Shown here: one piece after another, positions 17,892-27,876 of the stretch
How the letters are laid out: each line of letters starts with the position of its first letter
Position numbering within the stretch: position 1 is the stretch's first letter
Source: Bradyrhizobium sp. 21
Lineage (GTDB): Bacteria > Pseudomonadota > Alphaproteobacteria > Rhizobiales > Xanthobacteraceae
DNA: 64,000 nt
NCBI RefSeq assembly: GCF_023073335.1
Contig: NZ_JADPJG010000035.1
Location: 513,813-577,812 of the forward strand
Reading direction: 5' to 3'
Translations under genes and position numbers: made by a program
The notes under the pieces: model-generated
Told to the model about the DNA's origin: nothing
Database searches by the model: none
What the model saw: only the letters and a program-made list of their open reading frames with translations

Positions 17892-18677
17892 ATGCTGGCG
17901 CTCGACCGGGTCAGCAAGACCTATCCCAACGGTGTGCATGCGCTGGCGCGCTTTTCCGCCGAGATCAGGCAAGGCGAGATCGTCGCCATCATTGGCGGCT
18001 CCGGCTGCGGCAAGTCCACGCTGCTGCGCGCCATCGCCGGCCTCGACCGTGCCAGTTCCGGTACCGTGACGCTCGACAGCGAGGCGATCGCCTCGCCGCA
18101 CGCCAAGATCGGCATCATCTTCCAGGAGCCGCGGCTGCTGCCTTGGCTCAGCGTCGCCGACAATATCGGCTTTGGTCTTGCCGACCTGCCTGCGACCGAG
18201 CGGCGCGAGAAGGTGGCGCGCGCGCTCGAGCGCGTCGGCCTCGCCGACAAGGCGCAGGCCTGGCCGCGCGAACTCTCGGGCGGGCAGGCGCAGCGCGTCG
18301 CGATTGCCCGCGCGCTGGTGCCGCAGCCCGAGGTGCTGCTGCTCGACGAGCCGTTCTCGGCGCTCGATGCCTTCACCCGCCGCGACCTCCAGGATCATCT
18401 GCTTGACCTCTGGGCCGACACGCGGCCGACGCTCGTTCTCGTCACCCACGACGTCGACGAGGCCGTGGTGCTGGCTGACCGCGTGCTGGTGATGCGGCCG
18501 CGGCCGGGCCGACTGTTCGACCAGATCGAGATCAATTTGGGCCGGCCCCGCGACCGCAATTCGCCGCTGTTCGAGAATTTCAAGCGAAGTGTGCTGACGT
18601 CACTCGACCGTTCGCTCGACCGCAGCGTGCCCGACCGCGACGCAACCCAGGGTCCCGGTCAGGCCATGTGGTGGTGA
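17892..18677 (+). CDS. SsuB-like ABC transporter ATP-binding protein
   Basis: 261 aa. Walker A GGSGCGKST, Q-loop IFQEPRLLPWL, signature LSGGQAQR, Walker B VLLLDEPFSALD and switch LVTHDVDEAV are all present. The PRLLPWLSV segment is characteristic of nitrate/sulfonate ATPases. An AAAGGGG site precedes the ATG. It completes a full importer with the two genes upstream. Sulfonate importers are usually controlled by Cbl/CysB-type regulators under sulfur limitation, but no regulator is encoded nearby. Confidence 0.9.
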   Translation: MLALDRVSKTYPNGVHALARFSAEIRQGEIVAIIGGSGCGKSTLLRAIAGLDRASSGTVTLDSEAIASPHAKIGIIFQEPRLLPWLSVADNIGFGLADLPATERREKVARALERVGLADKAQAWPRELSGGQAQRVAIARALVPQPEVLLLDEPFSALDAFTRRDLQDHLLDLWADTRPTLVLVTHDVDEAVVLADRVLVMRPRPGRLFDQIEINLGRPRDRNSPLFENFKRSVLTSLDRSLDRSVPDRDATQGPGQAMWW

Positions 18678-18746
18678 CAATTTCTCTCCGAGCCGGTACA
18701 TCGCAAGCCGGTACTTCGCAGAGACGATTTTCCGGGAGAGAACGAG

Positions 18747-19256
18747 ATGGACGCCGCAGAACTGCGCCAGATGCAGGCCCCGATCAAGGAACGCTACAAG
18801 ACCGATCCCAAGACCGCGATGATCACGCTGAAGGCCAAGGGCTCGACGGATAGCGAAGGTATCGCCTGCAAAGTCGAGACCGGCCGGGCCATCGCAATGG
18901 CCGGCCTACATCCGGCCACCGGCGGCTCCGGTCTCGAGCTTTGCTCGGGCGACATGCTGCTCGAGGCGCTGGTCGCCTGCGCCGGCGTCACGCTGAAGTC
19001 GGTCGCGACCGCGATCGAGGTGCCGCTCAAGACCGGCGACGTCTATGCGGAAGGCGATCTCGATTTCCGCGGCACGCTCGGGGTCGACAAGGAGACCCCG
19101 GTCGGCTTCGCCGAGATCCGCCTGCGCTTCGAGGTCGACACCGATGCGCCGCAGGACAAGCTCGACCTGCTGCTCAAGCTCACCGAGCGCTATTGCGTGG
19201 TCTACCAGACCATCAAGAACGGCCCGAAGGTCTCGGTGTCGATGCAGCGGATGTAG
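18747..19256 (+). CDS. OsmC family protein
   Basis: 169 aa. It shows the OsmC/Ohr arrangement with a first Cys in GLELCSGDMLLEALVAC and the second Cys ending that block, about nine residues on. Members reduce organic hydroperoxides through a Cys pair, although many subfamilies have unproven activity. GGGAGAG precedes the ATG. It follows the ABC transporter by about 70 bases on the same strand and may be co-transcribed; some sulfonate loci carry OsmC genes. The spacing of the two Cys here is closer than in classical OsmC, so peroxidase activity is uncertain. Confidence 0.82.
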   Translation: MDAAELRQMQAPIKERYKTDPKTAMITLKAKGSTDSEGIACKVETGRAIAMAGLHPATGGSGLELCSGDMLLEALVACAGVTLKSVATAIEVPLKTGDVYAEGDLDFRGTLGVDKETPVGFAEIRLRFEVDTDAPQDKLDLLLKLTERYCVVYQTIKNGPKVSVSMQRM

Positions 19257-19263
19257 CTGTCGG

Positions 19264-19364
19264 CTCTCCAACAGGGAGAGGTCGCGGGTGAGGGGTGCGC
19301 TCCCAGTGGGACTTGAAGCCCTCACCCGATTGGCTGTGCAAATCGACCTCTCCCTCAAGGAGAG
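19264..19364. repeat. Palindromic intergenic element with two hairpin ends
   Basis: CTCTCC-AACAG-GGAGAG (19264-19280) at the left and CTCTCC-CTCAA-GGAGAG (19348-19364) at the right flank a pair GGGTGAGGG / CCCTCACCC. It lies between the OsmC gene and the next co-directional gene, so it may act as a terminator or mRNA-stabilising element. It belongs to a different family from the GTCGTCCCGG repeats. Confidence 0.7.
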
Positions 19365-19414
19365 GTGAACGACCCCGCGGATAATTCGCCTCAACAAAAA
19401 TCATCCCGCGCCAG

Positions 19415-20215
19415 ATGTCCCCCGAGCTTCACTTCATCCTTCTCCTCGTTCTGCGCATGACGATCGCCGCGGCGTTCGTCGTGTCGGCGTCGTTCATTGC
19501 CGAGCGCACCGGCCCGGTGATCGGCGGGCTGGTGGCGACCCTGCCGATCTCGGCAGGCCCGTCCTACGTCTTCCTCGCGCTCGACCACGACGCCGCCTTC
19601 ATCGCGCAAGGTGCTCTGTCGAGCCTTCCGATCAATGCTGCGACGATCTTCATGTGCCTCACCTATGTGATGCTGGCGCAGCGGCGCAGCCTGGTGGTGA
19701 GTTGTGGCAGCGCGTTCGCGGTCTGGATCGCCATTGCCTCGATCATCCGCATGTTTGACTGGAGCCTGACGGCCGGGCTCGCCGCCAATCTGATCGCGTT
19801 CGGCGTCTGCATTCCGCTCCTGGCAGGCTACCGCCATGTGAAGATGCCGCTGGTGACGCGCCGCTGGTACGACATCCCGATGCGGGCCTCGCTGGTTGCG
19901 ACCCTCGTCGCCATCGTCGTCTCGACGTCGGGCTGGGTCGGCCCAAGGATCAGCGGCATCATCGCGCTGTATCCGGTCGTGTTCACCAGCATCATGGTGA
20001 TCCTGCATCCGCGCATCGGCGGTCCGCCGACGGCCGCCGTGCTCGCCAACTCCGCCTGGGGCTTGCTCGGATTCGGAATGGCGATTGCCGTTATGCACGT
20101 CGCAGTGGTGGAATTTGGATCAGCGATTGGTCTTTTTCTTGCGCTTGCAACCTGCGTGATGTGGAATCTGACGCTTTGGTGGAATGGGCGCAGAAGTCGG
20201 CGCATTGAAGCGTAA
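19415..20215 (+). CDS. Uncharacterised integral membrane protein
   Basis: 266 aa with seven to eight hydrophobic segments. I do not recognise a characterised family. Visible features are an early FIAERTGPVIGGLVATLPISAG-type block, a GLAANLIAFGVCIPLL segment and GWVGPRISGIIALYPVVFT, where Gly/Pro-rich turns sit between helices. These repeated GP...GG..A.LP turns suggest a transporter built from two related halves. The start ATG is the only plausible one. It stands alone between the palindromic element and a chemotaxis gene. Confidence 0.72.
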   Translation: MSPELHFILLLVLRMTIAAAFVVSASFIAERTGPVIGGLVATLPISAGPSYVFLALDHDAAFIAQGALSSLPINAATIFMCLTYVMLAQRRSLVVSCGSAFAVWIAIASIIRMFDWSLTAGLAANLIAFGVCIPLLAGYRHVKMPLVTRRWYDIPMRASLVATLVAIVVSTSGWVGPRISGIIALYPVVFTSIMVILHPRIGGPPTAAVLANSAWGLLGFGMAIAVMHVAVVEFGSAIGLFLALATCVMWNLTLWWNGRRSRRIEA

Positions 20216-20454
20216 GCATTTCACACCGATGTTTTACCGGGATCAGCCTTCTGCGGTGTGCGCGATTCCGATCCATTGTTAATTTAATCTTTGCGCCTTG
20301 ACCCTAACCTTACTCGTCAGCCGTCGAGACGGCCGACGTTGAATGACGGGCTACAATTCCAGCAGGACACCCGCGTGAACGGCGGGGCGAAAATTTCAAG
20401 CGCGAGGGCGACGCCGCGCGTGCAAAAACGATTTCCCAACGAGGAGACATTTGG

Positions 20455-22131
20455 ATGTTCGGTCGTAAGTCCCACACTGATGCACAGGCGCGGCTCGACG
20501 CCATCGGCTGTTCGCAAGCGATGATCGAATTCAAGCTTGACGGCACGATCATCACGGCCAACAAGAATTTTCTCGATGCCCTCGGCTATCGGCTGGACGA
20601 AATCCAGGGCAAGCATCACTCCATGTTCGTGCCCGCCGACCAGCGCGACAACGCCGAGTACAAGGCGTTCTGGGCCGCATTGAACCGGGGCGAGTATCAG
20701 GCGCGCGAGTTCAAGCGGATCGCGAAGGACGGCCACGAGGTCTGGATCGAAGCGTCCTACAATCCGGTGCTCGACGGCGACGGCAAGGCGGTGATGGTCG
20801 CCAAGATCGCGACCGAAATCACTGCGAAGAAGATCCGGAGCATGACCGACGCCTCCAAGATCGCCGCTATCGGCCGCGCCCAGGCCGTGATCGAGTTCAA
20901 GCTCGATGGCACCATCGTCACGGCTAACGAGAATTTCTGCAAGACGCTCGGCTATTCGCTTGCCGAGATCCAAGGCAAGCATCACAGCCTGTTCGTGGCC
21001 GAGGCTGACCGCAACGGCACGGCCTATCGCGAATTCTGGGCCGGGCTCAACCGCGGCGACTACCAGGCCGGCGAGTTCAAGCGGATCGGCAAGGGTGGCA
21101 GGGAGGTGTGGATTCTCGCTTCCTACAATCCGCTGCTCGACGACAACGGCAAGCCGTATGGCGTCGTCAAGTTCGCGACCGACGTCACCGCGACGAAGCT
21201 GAAGAACGCCGATCTCGCTGGCCAGATATCGGCGATCGACAAGGCGCAAGCCGTGATCGAGTTCAACATGGACGGCACGATCATCACCGCCAACCCCCAC
21301 TTCCTCGGGGCGCTCGGCTATTCGCTGGCCGAGATCCAAGGCAAGCACCACAGCATGTTCGTCGATCCCAGCGAGCGCGACGGTGCCGCCTATCGCGAGT
21401 TCTGGGCGGCGCTCGGCCGCGGCCAGTACCAGGCGGCGGAATACAAGCGCATCGGCAAGGGCGGCAAGGAGGTCTACATCCAGGCCTCCTACAACCCGAT
21501 CCTCGACCTCAACGGCAAGCCGTTCAAGGTCGTGAAATACGCCACCGACACCACCAAGCAGGTGCTGGTCCGCATGGGCAACGAGCGCGTCCGCGCCATG
21601 ATGGAATCCGTCGCCGCGGGTTCGGAGGAGCTCAACGCCTCGGTGCGGGAGATCTCCGCGGCGATGACGAAGTCGCGCGAGACCGCGATGAGCGCGGTGG
21701 AGCAGGTGTCCGCCGCGGACGCGCAGGCCCAGCGCCTCACCGAGGCGGCTCAGGCAATGAGCGGCATCGTCGAGATGATCAACAGCATCACGGGCCAGAT
21801 CAATCTGCTGGCGCTGAACGCCACGATCGAATCCGCCCGCGCCGGCGAAGCCGGCCGCGGCTTTGCCGTGGTTGCGTCCGAAGTGAAGAGCCTCGCCAAC
21901 CAGGCCAAGCAGGCAACCGACAAGATCGGCCAGGAGATCGGCAGCCTCAACGGCATCTCCGGCGACGTCGTCAGCGCGCTCGGCTCGATCAAGCAGGCGA
22001 TCAACAACGTCAGCGAATACGTGACGTCCACGGCCGCCGCCGTCGAGGAGCAGAGCACGGTCACGAGCGAGATGTCGACCAGCATGCAGCGCGCCGCCGC
22101 GGAGGCAGCGGCGATCGCGGCGAGGGCGTAG
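20455..22131 (+). CDS. Soluble methyl-accepting chemotaxis protein with three tandem PAS domains
   Basis: 558 aa without membrane segments. Three PAS domains repeat with an exact period of 122 residues: the block FKLDG (FNMDG in the third) occurs at 26, 148 and 270, each followed by LGY.L.EIQGKHHS. Each PAS ends in an ASYNP...D.T block of PAC type. A methyl-accepting signalling domain follows from about 385, with hairpin tip GQINLLALNATIESARAGEA and coupling to CheA/CheW expected. The layout is like BdlA/Aer-type cytoplasmic receptors that sense redox state or energy. The 239-bp region before it has no other gene. Confidence 0.93.
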   Translation: MFGRKSHTDAQARLDAIGCSQAMIEFKLDGTIITANKNFLDALGYRLDEIQGKHHSMFVPADQRDNAEYKAFWAALNRGEYQAREFKRIAKDGHEVWIEASYNPVLDGDGKAVMVAKIATEITAKKIRSMTDASKIAAIGRAQAVIEFKLDGTIVTANENFCKTLGYSLAEIQGKHHSLFVAEADRNGTAYREFWAGLNRGDYQAGEFKRIGKGGREVWILASYNPLLDDNGKPYGVVKFATDVTATKLKNADLAGQISAIDKAQAVIEFNMDGTIITANPHFLGALGYSLAEIQGKHHSMFVDPSERDGAAYREFWAALGRGQYQAAEYKRIGKGGKEVYIQASYNPILDLNGKPFKVVKYATDTTKQVLVRMGNERVRAMMESVAAGSEELNASVREISAAMTKSRETAMSAVEQVSAADAQAQRLTEAAQAMSGIVEMINSITGQINLLALNATIESARAGEAGRGFAVVASEVKSLANQAKQATDKIGQEIGSLNGISGDVVSALGSIKQAINNVSEYVTSTAAAVEEQSTVTSEMSTSMQRAAAEAAAIAARA

Positions 22132-22148
22132 CCAAGCGCACAGGAATC

Positions 22149-22191
22149 GTAGGGTGGGCAAAGGCGCGCCCCTCGCGCGCCGTGCCCACTA
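22149..22191. repeat. Palindromic repeat downstream of the PAS chemoreceptor gene
   Basis: GTAGGGTGGGCA at the left pairs with TGCCCACTA at the right and encloses GGCGCG / CGCGCC. It is just downstream of the chemoreceptor stop and could terminate its transcript. A partial copy of the same GTGGGC motif lies at 55921-55955. Confidence 0.65.
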
Positions 22192-22307
22192 TCAATCGGC
22201 GGATTCGCCTTTGCATGGTGGCGCTCGCTTCCGCCTGCGCTCTTCGAGCTACAGCGGATAAGCCGCCTTGCCCACCTGCAGCACCTTCTTTCGGCGCAGA
22301 AGGCGTC

Positions 22308-22374
22308 GTAGCCCGCATGAGCGAAGCGATATGCGGGAGCGGTGGTCCCATGTCGCTTCGCTGATCCGGGCTAC
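22308..22374. repeat. GTAGCCCG-type inverted repeat
   Basis: The left arm begins GTAGCCCGCATGAGCGAAGC and the right arm ends GCTTCGCTGATCCGGGCTAC. It is the same family as the 39544-39630 element, with more mismatches. It lies between the chemoreceptor gene and the convergent HEAT-like gene. The rest of the 22132-22434 interval contains another repeat and no convincing gene. Confidence 0.75.
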
Positions 22375-22384
22375 GGCACTATCG

Positions 22385-22410
22385 CTGCTTCGGCAGCTTG
22401 CCCTTCAGCG
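22385..22410 (-). repeat. 26-bp near-copy of the mutS 3' end
   Basis: This segment matches 23599-23624, the last codons of mutS, in 24 of 26 positions. Both read LK.KLPKQ on the minus strand. Here the reading belongs to a tiny frame at 22379-22438 (19 codons), whose ATG overlaps the read-through stop of the HEAT-like gene. It may mark where the intervening HEAT-like gene was inserted, or be chance. Confidence 0.4.
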
Positions 22411-22434
22411 TCCAGCCCGGCATTGCGGCTCGCT

Positions 22435-22527
22435 TCATGGTTTGTCAGCCAGAGTATCCACCGATGGCAGGTGGCGCAGCAGGTAGGCGGCCCGCGAGCG
22501 GATGGCCGCGCTCTTGTCATTCGCCAG
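22435..22527 (-). other. In-frame continuation of the HEAT-like gene beyond its TGA stop
   Basis: After the TGA at 22528-22530 the same frame stays open for 30 codons to a second TGA at 22435-22437. The encoded peptide contains DKSAAIRSRAAYLL, which matches the preceding HEAT-like unit DKSAIVRKIAADAL at 8 of 14 positions. This looks like the lost C-terminal repeat of the same protein. The TGA is one base from TGG (Trp). Confidence 0.55.
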
Positions 22528-23541
22528 TCATGCAACGAAACTTTCCTGGTCCGGCAATTGACACTGTTTGGCAATCAAGGCGTCGGCGGCGATCTTTCGC
22601 ACGATCGCTGATTTGTCGCGCGCCGCCTCTTTGACGAGGTCGGCAGCTTTCTCAACTCGCACGATCAATCTCGTTTCGAGCTTGGGGACTTGTCGCCGCT
22701 GGAAGTAGACCTTGTCGATCCACGTCCATTCGAAACCGACGACCCAGTCGGCTCGGCCGGAGATCAGACATCGGTATGCAAGAGCGAGTACTGACGGTTC
22801 TCGGGCTTGCCGTGCCAGTTCGATCAAATGCACATCGATAGCGGCAAATCGCATCGTGTGGCGGAGGCAAGCAGCCAGCGGTCCGGTCGTTCCGGCCCGC
22901 AACTGCGCAGCCAGTGCTTCCAGTACATCCTTACGCGCAAATACTTGGTCGAGGGTGTCCTGTTCGTGCGTCCAGCGGTGCCACGCAATCCGGCGGCCAA
23001 GAAGATACGGCGCAGCTACCGCGGCTACACGGGCATCGACGAGAGGCAATTCGCGTTCGGCGCAAAGCCGCGCGGCCTCTCGAACCTGAGGAACCCAATC
23101 GTTGAGCCGCCATGCCAGTGCGGCAAGAAAAAATGGCGAGGTCGGAGCAACGTTGATGGAGTGGAGCGCAGCCGCCCGAAGATATCCGCTGGGGTGAAAC
23201 AGAAACAGCCAAGCAAGATTCGCATTCGCGGCAAGCCGTTCGTGGTCAGATGGAACGGGCTCAGAAATAGATTTTGGCCAGAACCACTCTCTGACCCGAA
23301 GGAAAGGGAGACGCGCCCAATGTGTGCGGAGAACTTCGCGCGGCCTCCTATCGAACTGCCACCAGCCGAGACCTGCACCGGCCGCAATTTCCCGGCTGGC
23401 CCGAACGACAAGCTGCGCCGGTAGGGCAGCGAGTTCGCTCAGGATGTCGTCCACTTCGTGGTTGGTCGCCGTCGGTCTCGCCAGAGAAGCAAGCTTGGCC
23501 GAAAGTATTGGCGAGAGCACTGGCAGTGAGGACGATGACAT
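22528..23541 (-). CDS. HEAT-like repeat protein, probably truncated at the C-terminus
   Basis: 337 aa, rich in short alpha-helical pairs with the pattern ..R..AA..L. near residues 120-170 and 300-330, as in HEAT/armadillo repeats. No enzyme motif is seen; such proteins usually serve as protein-binding scaffolds. The start is an ATG beginning MSSSSLPVL. The frame ends in an in-frame TGA, beyond which a further repeat unit is still readable for 30 codons (see 22435-22527). The gene lies between the chemoreceptor and mutS, on the mutS strand, 54 bases after mutS ends. I do not recognise a named family. Confidence 0.7.
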   Translation of the reverse strand: MSSSSLPVLSPILSAKLASLARPTATNHEVDDILSELAALPAQLVVRASREIAAGAGLGWWQFDRRPREVLRTHWARLPFLRVREWFWPKSISEPVPSDHERLAANANLAWLFLFHPSGYLRAAALHSINVAPTSPFFLAALAWRLNDWVPQVREAARLCAERELPLVDARVAAVAAPYLLGRRIAWHRWTHEQDTLDQVFARKDVLEALAAQLRAGTTGPLAACLRHTMRFAAIDVHLIELARQAREPSVLALAYRCLISGRADWVVGFEWTWIDKVYFQRRQVPKLETRLIVRVEKAADLVKEAARDKSAIVRKIAADALIAKQCQLPDQESFVA

Positions 23542-23595
23542 GTCCTCAGCATGGCAGCATTCTCTGGTTGATGAAGGGGTCCGTAGCCCGTTTCT

Positions 23596-26334
23596 CTACT
23601 GCTTCGGCAGCTTGGCCTTCAACGCATAGAGCGCATCGAGCGCTTCGCGCGGCGACATCTCATCCGGGTGCAGCGTCTTCACAGCTTCCATCAGCAGCTC
23701 GGCTTCGCTCGGCGGCGCGGCTTCCGCGGCGGCGCGCGACGGTACCGCGAACAGCGGCAGATCGTCGGCGAGCGCGCGCGCGGTCTGGCCGCGGTCCTGG
23801 GCTTCCAGCTTTGCCAGCACCGATTTCGCGCGCGTGATCACGGCCGGCGGCAGGCCGGCGAGCTTGGCGACCTGGATGCCGTAGGAGCGGTCGGCCGAGC
23901 CCGGCAGCACCTCGTGCAGGAACACGACATTGCCCTGCCACTCCTTCACGCGAACGGTGGCGTTGAACATGCGCGGCAGTTTTGCCGAGAGCGCGGTCAG
24001 CTCGTGATAATGCGTGGCGAACAGCGTGCGGCAGCGATTGCTCTCGTGCAGATGCTCGATCGCGGCCCAGGCGATCGAGAGACCGTCGAAGGTCGCCGTG
24101 CCGCGGCCGATCTCATCGAGGATCACCAGCGCGCGCTCGCCGGCCTGGTTGAGGATCGCAGCGGTCTCGACCATCTCCACCATGAAGGTGGAGCGACCGC
24201 GGGCGAGATCATCGGCGGCGCCGACGCGCGAGAACAGGCGATCGATGATGCCGATCCGTGCGCGCGAGGCCGGCACGAAACTGCCGATTTGGGCAAGCAA
24301 GGCAATGAGCGCATTCTGGCGCAGGAAGGTCGATTTGCCGGCCATGTTCGGACCGGTCAGCAGCCAGAGCTGGCCGGACTTTTGCGCAGGGCTCGGCGAC
24401 AGATCGCAGGCATTGGCGATGAACGGCTCGCCATTGCGCTTGAGCGCCTGCTCGACCACGGGATGGCGGCCGGCCTCGATCGCGAAGCAGAGAGACGAGT
24501 CCACCTCGGGTCGCACATAGTTCTCGTCGATCGCCAGCTTGGCCAGCGACGTCGCGACGTCGAGCAGCGCGAAGCCGTGGGCGGCGGCACGCAGATCCTC
24601 ACTGATATCGAGCGCTTTAGCGCAGAGCCGCTCGAAGATCTCGAGCTCGAGCCCGAGCGCGCGGTCGCCGGCATTGGCGATCTTGGCTTCGATCTCCCCG
24701 AGCTCGGAGGTGGTGAAGCGCACCTGGCCCGCCAGCGTCTGGCGATGGATGAAGGTCGCGTTCAGCGGCGCCGACATCAGCTTGTCGCCATGCTGCGCCG
24801 TGACCTCGACGAAATAGCCCAGCACGTTGTTGTGCCGGATCTTCAGGCCCTTGACGCCTGTGTTGTCGGCGTAGCGCGCCTGCATCGAGGCCACCACGAG
24901 ACGCGAGGCGTCGCGCAGGTTGCGCGTTTCGTCCAGCGTGGGCTCGTAGCCCTGGCGGACGAAGCCGCCGTCGCGCTTGATCAGCGGCAGCTGCTCGTCG
25001 AGTGCGCTGGCAAATTCGGATGCGAGCTCGCGCGACGGGCGCTGCAGGGCCGCCATGACCGCGGCGATCTCCTGCGGCGGCTGATCGAGCTCGCCAAGCC
25101 GTGCCAGCACCTGGTCGGCGGCGATGATGCCATCGCGCAGGCCGGCGAGGTCGCGCGGCCCGCCGCGGCCGACCGAGAGACGGGCCAGCGCCCGCGACAT
25201 GTCGGGCGCGCCGCGCAAAATGCTGCGGATGTCTTCGCGCGCAGCGGAGTCCGCCACGAAGACGCCGACTGCATCGAGCCGGCGCGCAATTGCAGGCGCG
25301 TCGGTCAACGGTGCGGCGAGCCGCTGTGCCAGCAGGCGCGAACCGGCCGAGGTCACCGTGCAGTCGATCGCATCGAGCAGCGAGCCCCGGCGTTCGCCCG
25401 CCAGCGTGCGCGTCAATTCGAGATTGGCGCGGGTGGCCGGATCGATCGCCATGGTCGCGCCCGATGCCTCGCGCGCGGGCGGCGACAGCGGCGGATGCTT
25501 GCCGACCTGGGTGCGGTCGACATAGGTGACGGCCGCGGCTGCGGCGGTGGCTTCGAGACGAGAAAGCTGCGCCAGTCCGTCCATGGTCGCGACGGCGAAA
25601 TAATCGCACAGGCGCTTCTCGGCAGTGGCGCCGTCGAAGACGTCGCGGGTCAGCGGCGTCACCGCCGGCAGCTCGCGCAAGATCTGCCCGAGTTCGCTGT
25701 CGTTGTAGAGCGCGTCGGCGACGATGACCTCGTTCGGATTGATGCGCGCCAGCGTTGCGGCGAGTTCTCCGCCCGAACATTCCGTCACCATGAATTCGGC
25801 GGTCGAGATGTCGATCCAGGCGAGGCCGAAGCGGTCGCCGCCCGCCGATGAGCGCGCGCGCGCGAGCGCCATCAGATAATTGTTGGCGCGCGCATCGAGC
25901 AGATTGTCCTCGGTCAGCGTGCCCGGCGTGACCAGGCGCACCACGCCGCGACGCACGACGCTCTTGTTGCCGCGCGCTTTCGCCGCGGCGGGATCTTCGG
26001 TCTGCTCGCATACGGCGACCCGGTGGCCGGCGATGATCAGACGATGCAAATAATCCTCGGAGCGCTCCACCGGCACGCCGCACATCGGGATATCGGCACC
26101 CTGATGCTTGCCGCGCTTGGTCAGCACGATGCCGAGCGTTTTCGAGGCGATCTCGGCGTCCTCGAAGAACAGCTCGTAGAAATCACCCATCCGGTAGAAC
26201 AGCAGCAGGCCCTGATGCGCCGCCTTGATTTCGAGATACTGTTCCATCATCGGCGTGACGCGCGCGGCGGCTTCAGCCTGCGGCGCGAGCGTGTCGTCGG
26301 GGGGCGGTACGGGTATCGGCTGTTGCATGGTCAT
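23596..26334 (-). CDS. mutS: DNA mismatch repair protein MutS
   Basis: 912 aa, full length. The mismatch-recognition Phe-X-Glu is in MGDFYELF near residue 52. The ATPase domain has Walker A TGPNMAGKSTF, Walker B ILDEIGRGTATFDG and the motif ATHYHELT. It binds mispaired bases and recruits MutL. The ATG used begins MTMQQPIP; a second ATG two codons on is equally possible. It is divergent from the thiolase gene across a 216-bp region. The opposite-strand 727-codon frame is an artefact. Confidence 0.96.
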   Translation of the reverse strand: MTMQQPIPVPPPDDTLAPQAEAAARVTPMMEQYLEIKAAHQGLLLFYRMGDFYELFFEDAEIASKTLGIVLTKRGKHQGADIPMCGVPVERSEDYLHRLIIAGHRVAVCEQTEDPAAAKARGNKSVVRRGVVRLVTPGTLTEDNLLDARANNYLMALARARSSAGGDRFGLAWIDISTAEFMVTECSGGELAATLARINPNEVIVADALYNDSELGQILRELPAVTPLTRDVFDGATAEKRLCDYFAVATMDGLAQLSRLEATAAAAAVTYVDRTQVGKHPPLSPPAREASGATMAIDPATRANLELTRTLAGERRGSLLDAIDCTVTSAGSRLLAQRLAAPLTDAPAIARRLDAVGVFVADSAAREDIRSILRGAPDMSRALARLSVGRGGPRDLAGLRDGIIAADQVLARLGELDQPPQEIAAVMAALQRPSRELASEFASALDEQLPLIKRDGGFVRQGYEPTLDETRNLRDASRLVVASMQARYADNTGVKGLKIRHNNVLGYFVEVTAQHGDKLMSAPLNATFIHRQTLAGQVRFTTSELGEIEAKIANAGDRALGLELEIFERLCAKALDISEDLRAAAHGFALLDVATSLAKLAIDENYVRPEVDSSLCFAIEAGRHPVVEQALKRNGEPFIANACDLSPSPAQKSGQLWLLTGPNMAGKSTFLRQNALIALLAQIGSFVPASRARIGIIDRLFSRVGAADDLARGRSTFMVEMVETAAILNQAGERALVILDEIGRGTATFDGLSIAWAAIEHLHESNRCRTLFATHYHELTALSAKLPRMFNATVRVKEWQGNVVFLHEVLPGSADRSYGIQVAKLAGLPPAVITRAKSVLAKLEAQDRGQTARALADDLPLFAVPSRAAAEAAPPSEAELLMEAVKTLHPDEMSPREALDALYALKAKLPKQ

Positions 26335-26463
26335 GGGCGGCGCAACCTACAAAATTTCGGCACCTGCTCCTATCGCTTTGGCCGGGGAGGAGAGGTTTTC
26401 CACGTTGTCCGCACCGCGGCATGCGCCACTGGCGTGCGCCCCCCTCGGAACGCGCGTGTATCA

Positions 26464-26473
26464 GTCAATTGAC
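26464..26473. promoter_or_regulatory. 10-bp perfect palindrome upstream of the thiolase gene
   Basis: GTCAATTGAC lies 78 bases before the thiolase ATG in the mutS/pcaF divergent region. It could be a regulator half-site pair, but it is short and may be chance. A clear AGGGAGAA ribosome site follows at 26538-26545. No LysR-type regulator gene is present. Confidence 0.25.
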
Positions 26474-26550
26474 CTGCCGCGGGCGCCCTCCTAAAACTCC
26501 GCCGTCATTGAAGAATTCTGGCCGAACCGGGGCATTCAGGGAGAACAACG

Positions 26551-27759
<1,209 letters not shown>

Positions 27760-27776
27760 CGGGACGCGTCGCGTCT

Positions 27777-27858
27777 CGTCATCCCGGGGCAGCCCGCGAG
27801 GGCTGAACCCGGGATCTCGAGATTCCGGGTCTGGTTCTTCGGACCATCCCGGAATGAC
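27777..27858. repeat. Palindromic element between the thiolase and dioxygenase genes
   Basis: Several GTCATCCCGG / CCCGGGAT / CCCGGAATGAC segments form overlapping hairpins; the outer arms are GTCATCCCGG and CCCGGAATGAC. It occupies most of the 117-bp gap inside the aromatic-degradation group, so the genes on either side may not be transcribed equally. Confidence 0.65.
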
Positions 27859-27876
27859 AGAGAAAGGGATCGTTCC

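Noticed and set aside
22528..22530. TGA read as selenocysteine
   Set aside because: No enzyme active-site context and no evident selenocysteine element; a lost Trp codon is simpler.
23668..25851. 727-codon open frame opposite mutS
   Set aside because: mutS is unmistakable on the minus strand; this frame shows no domain.
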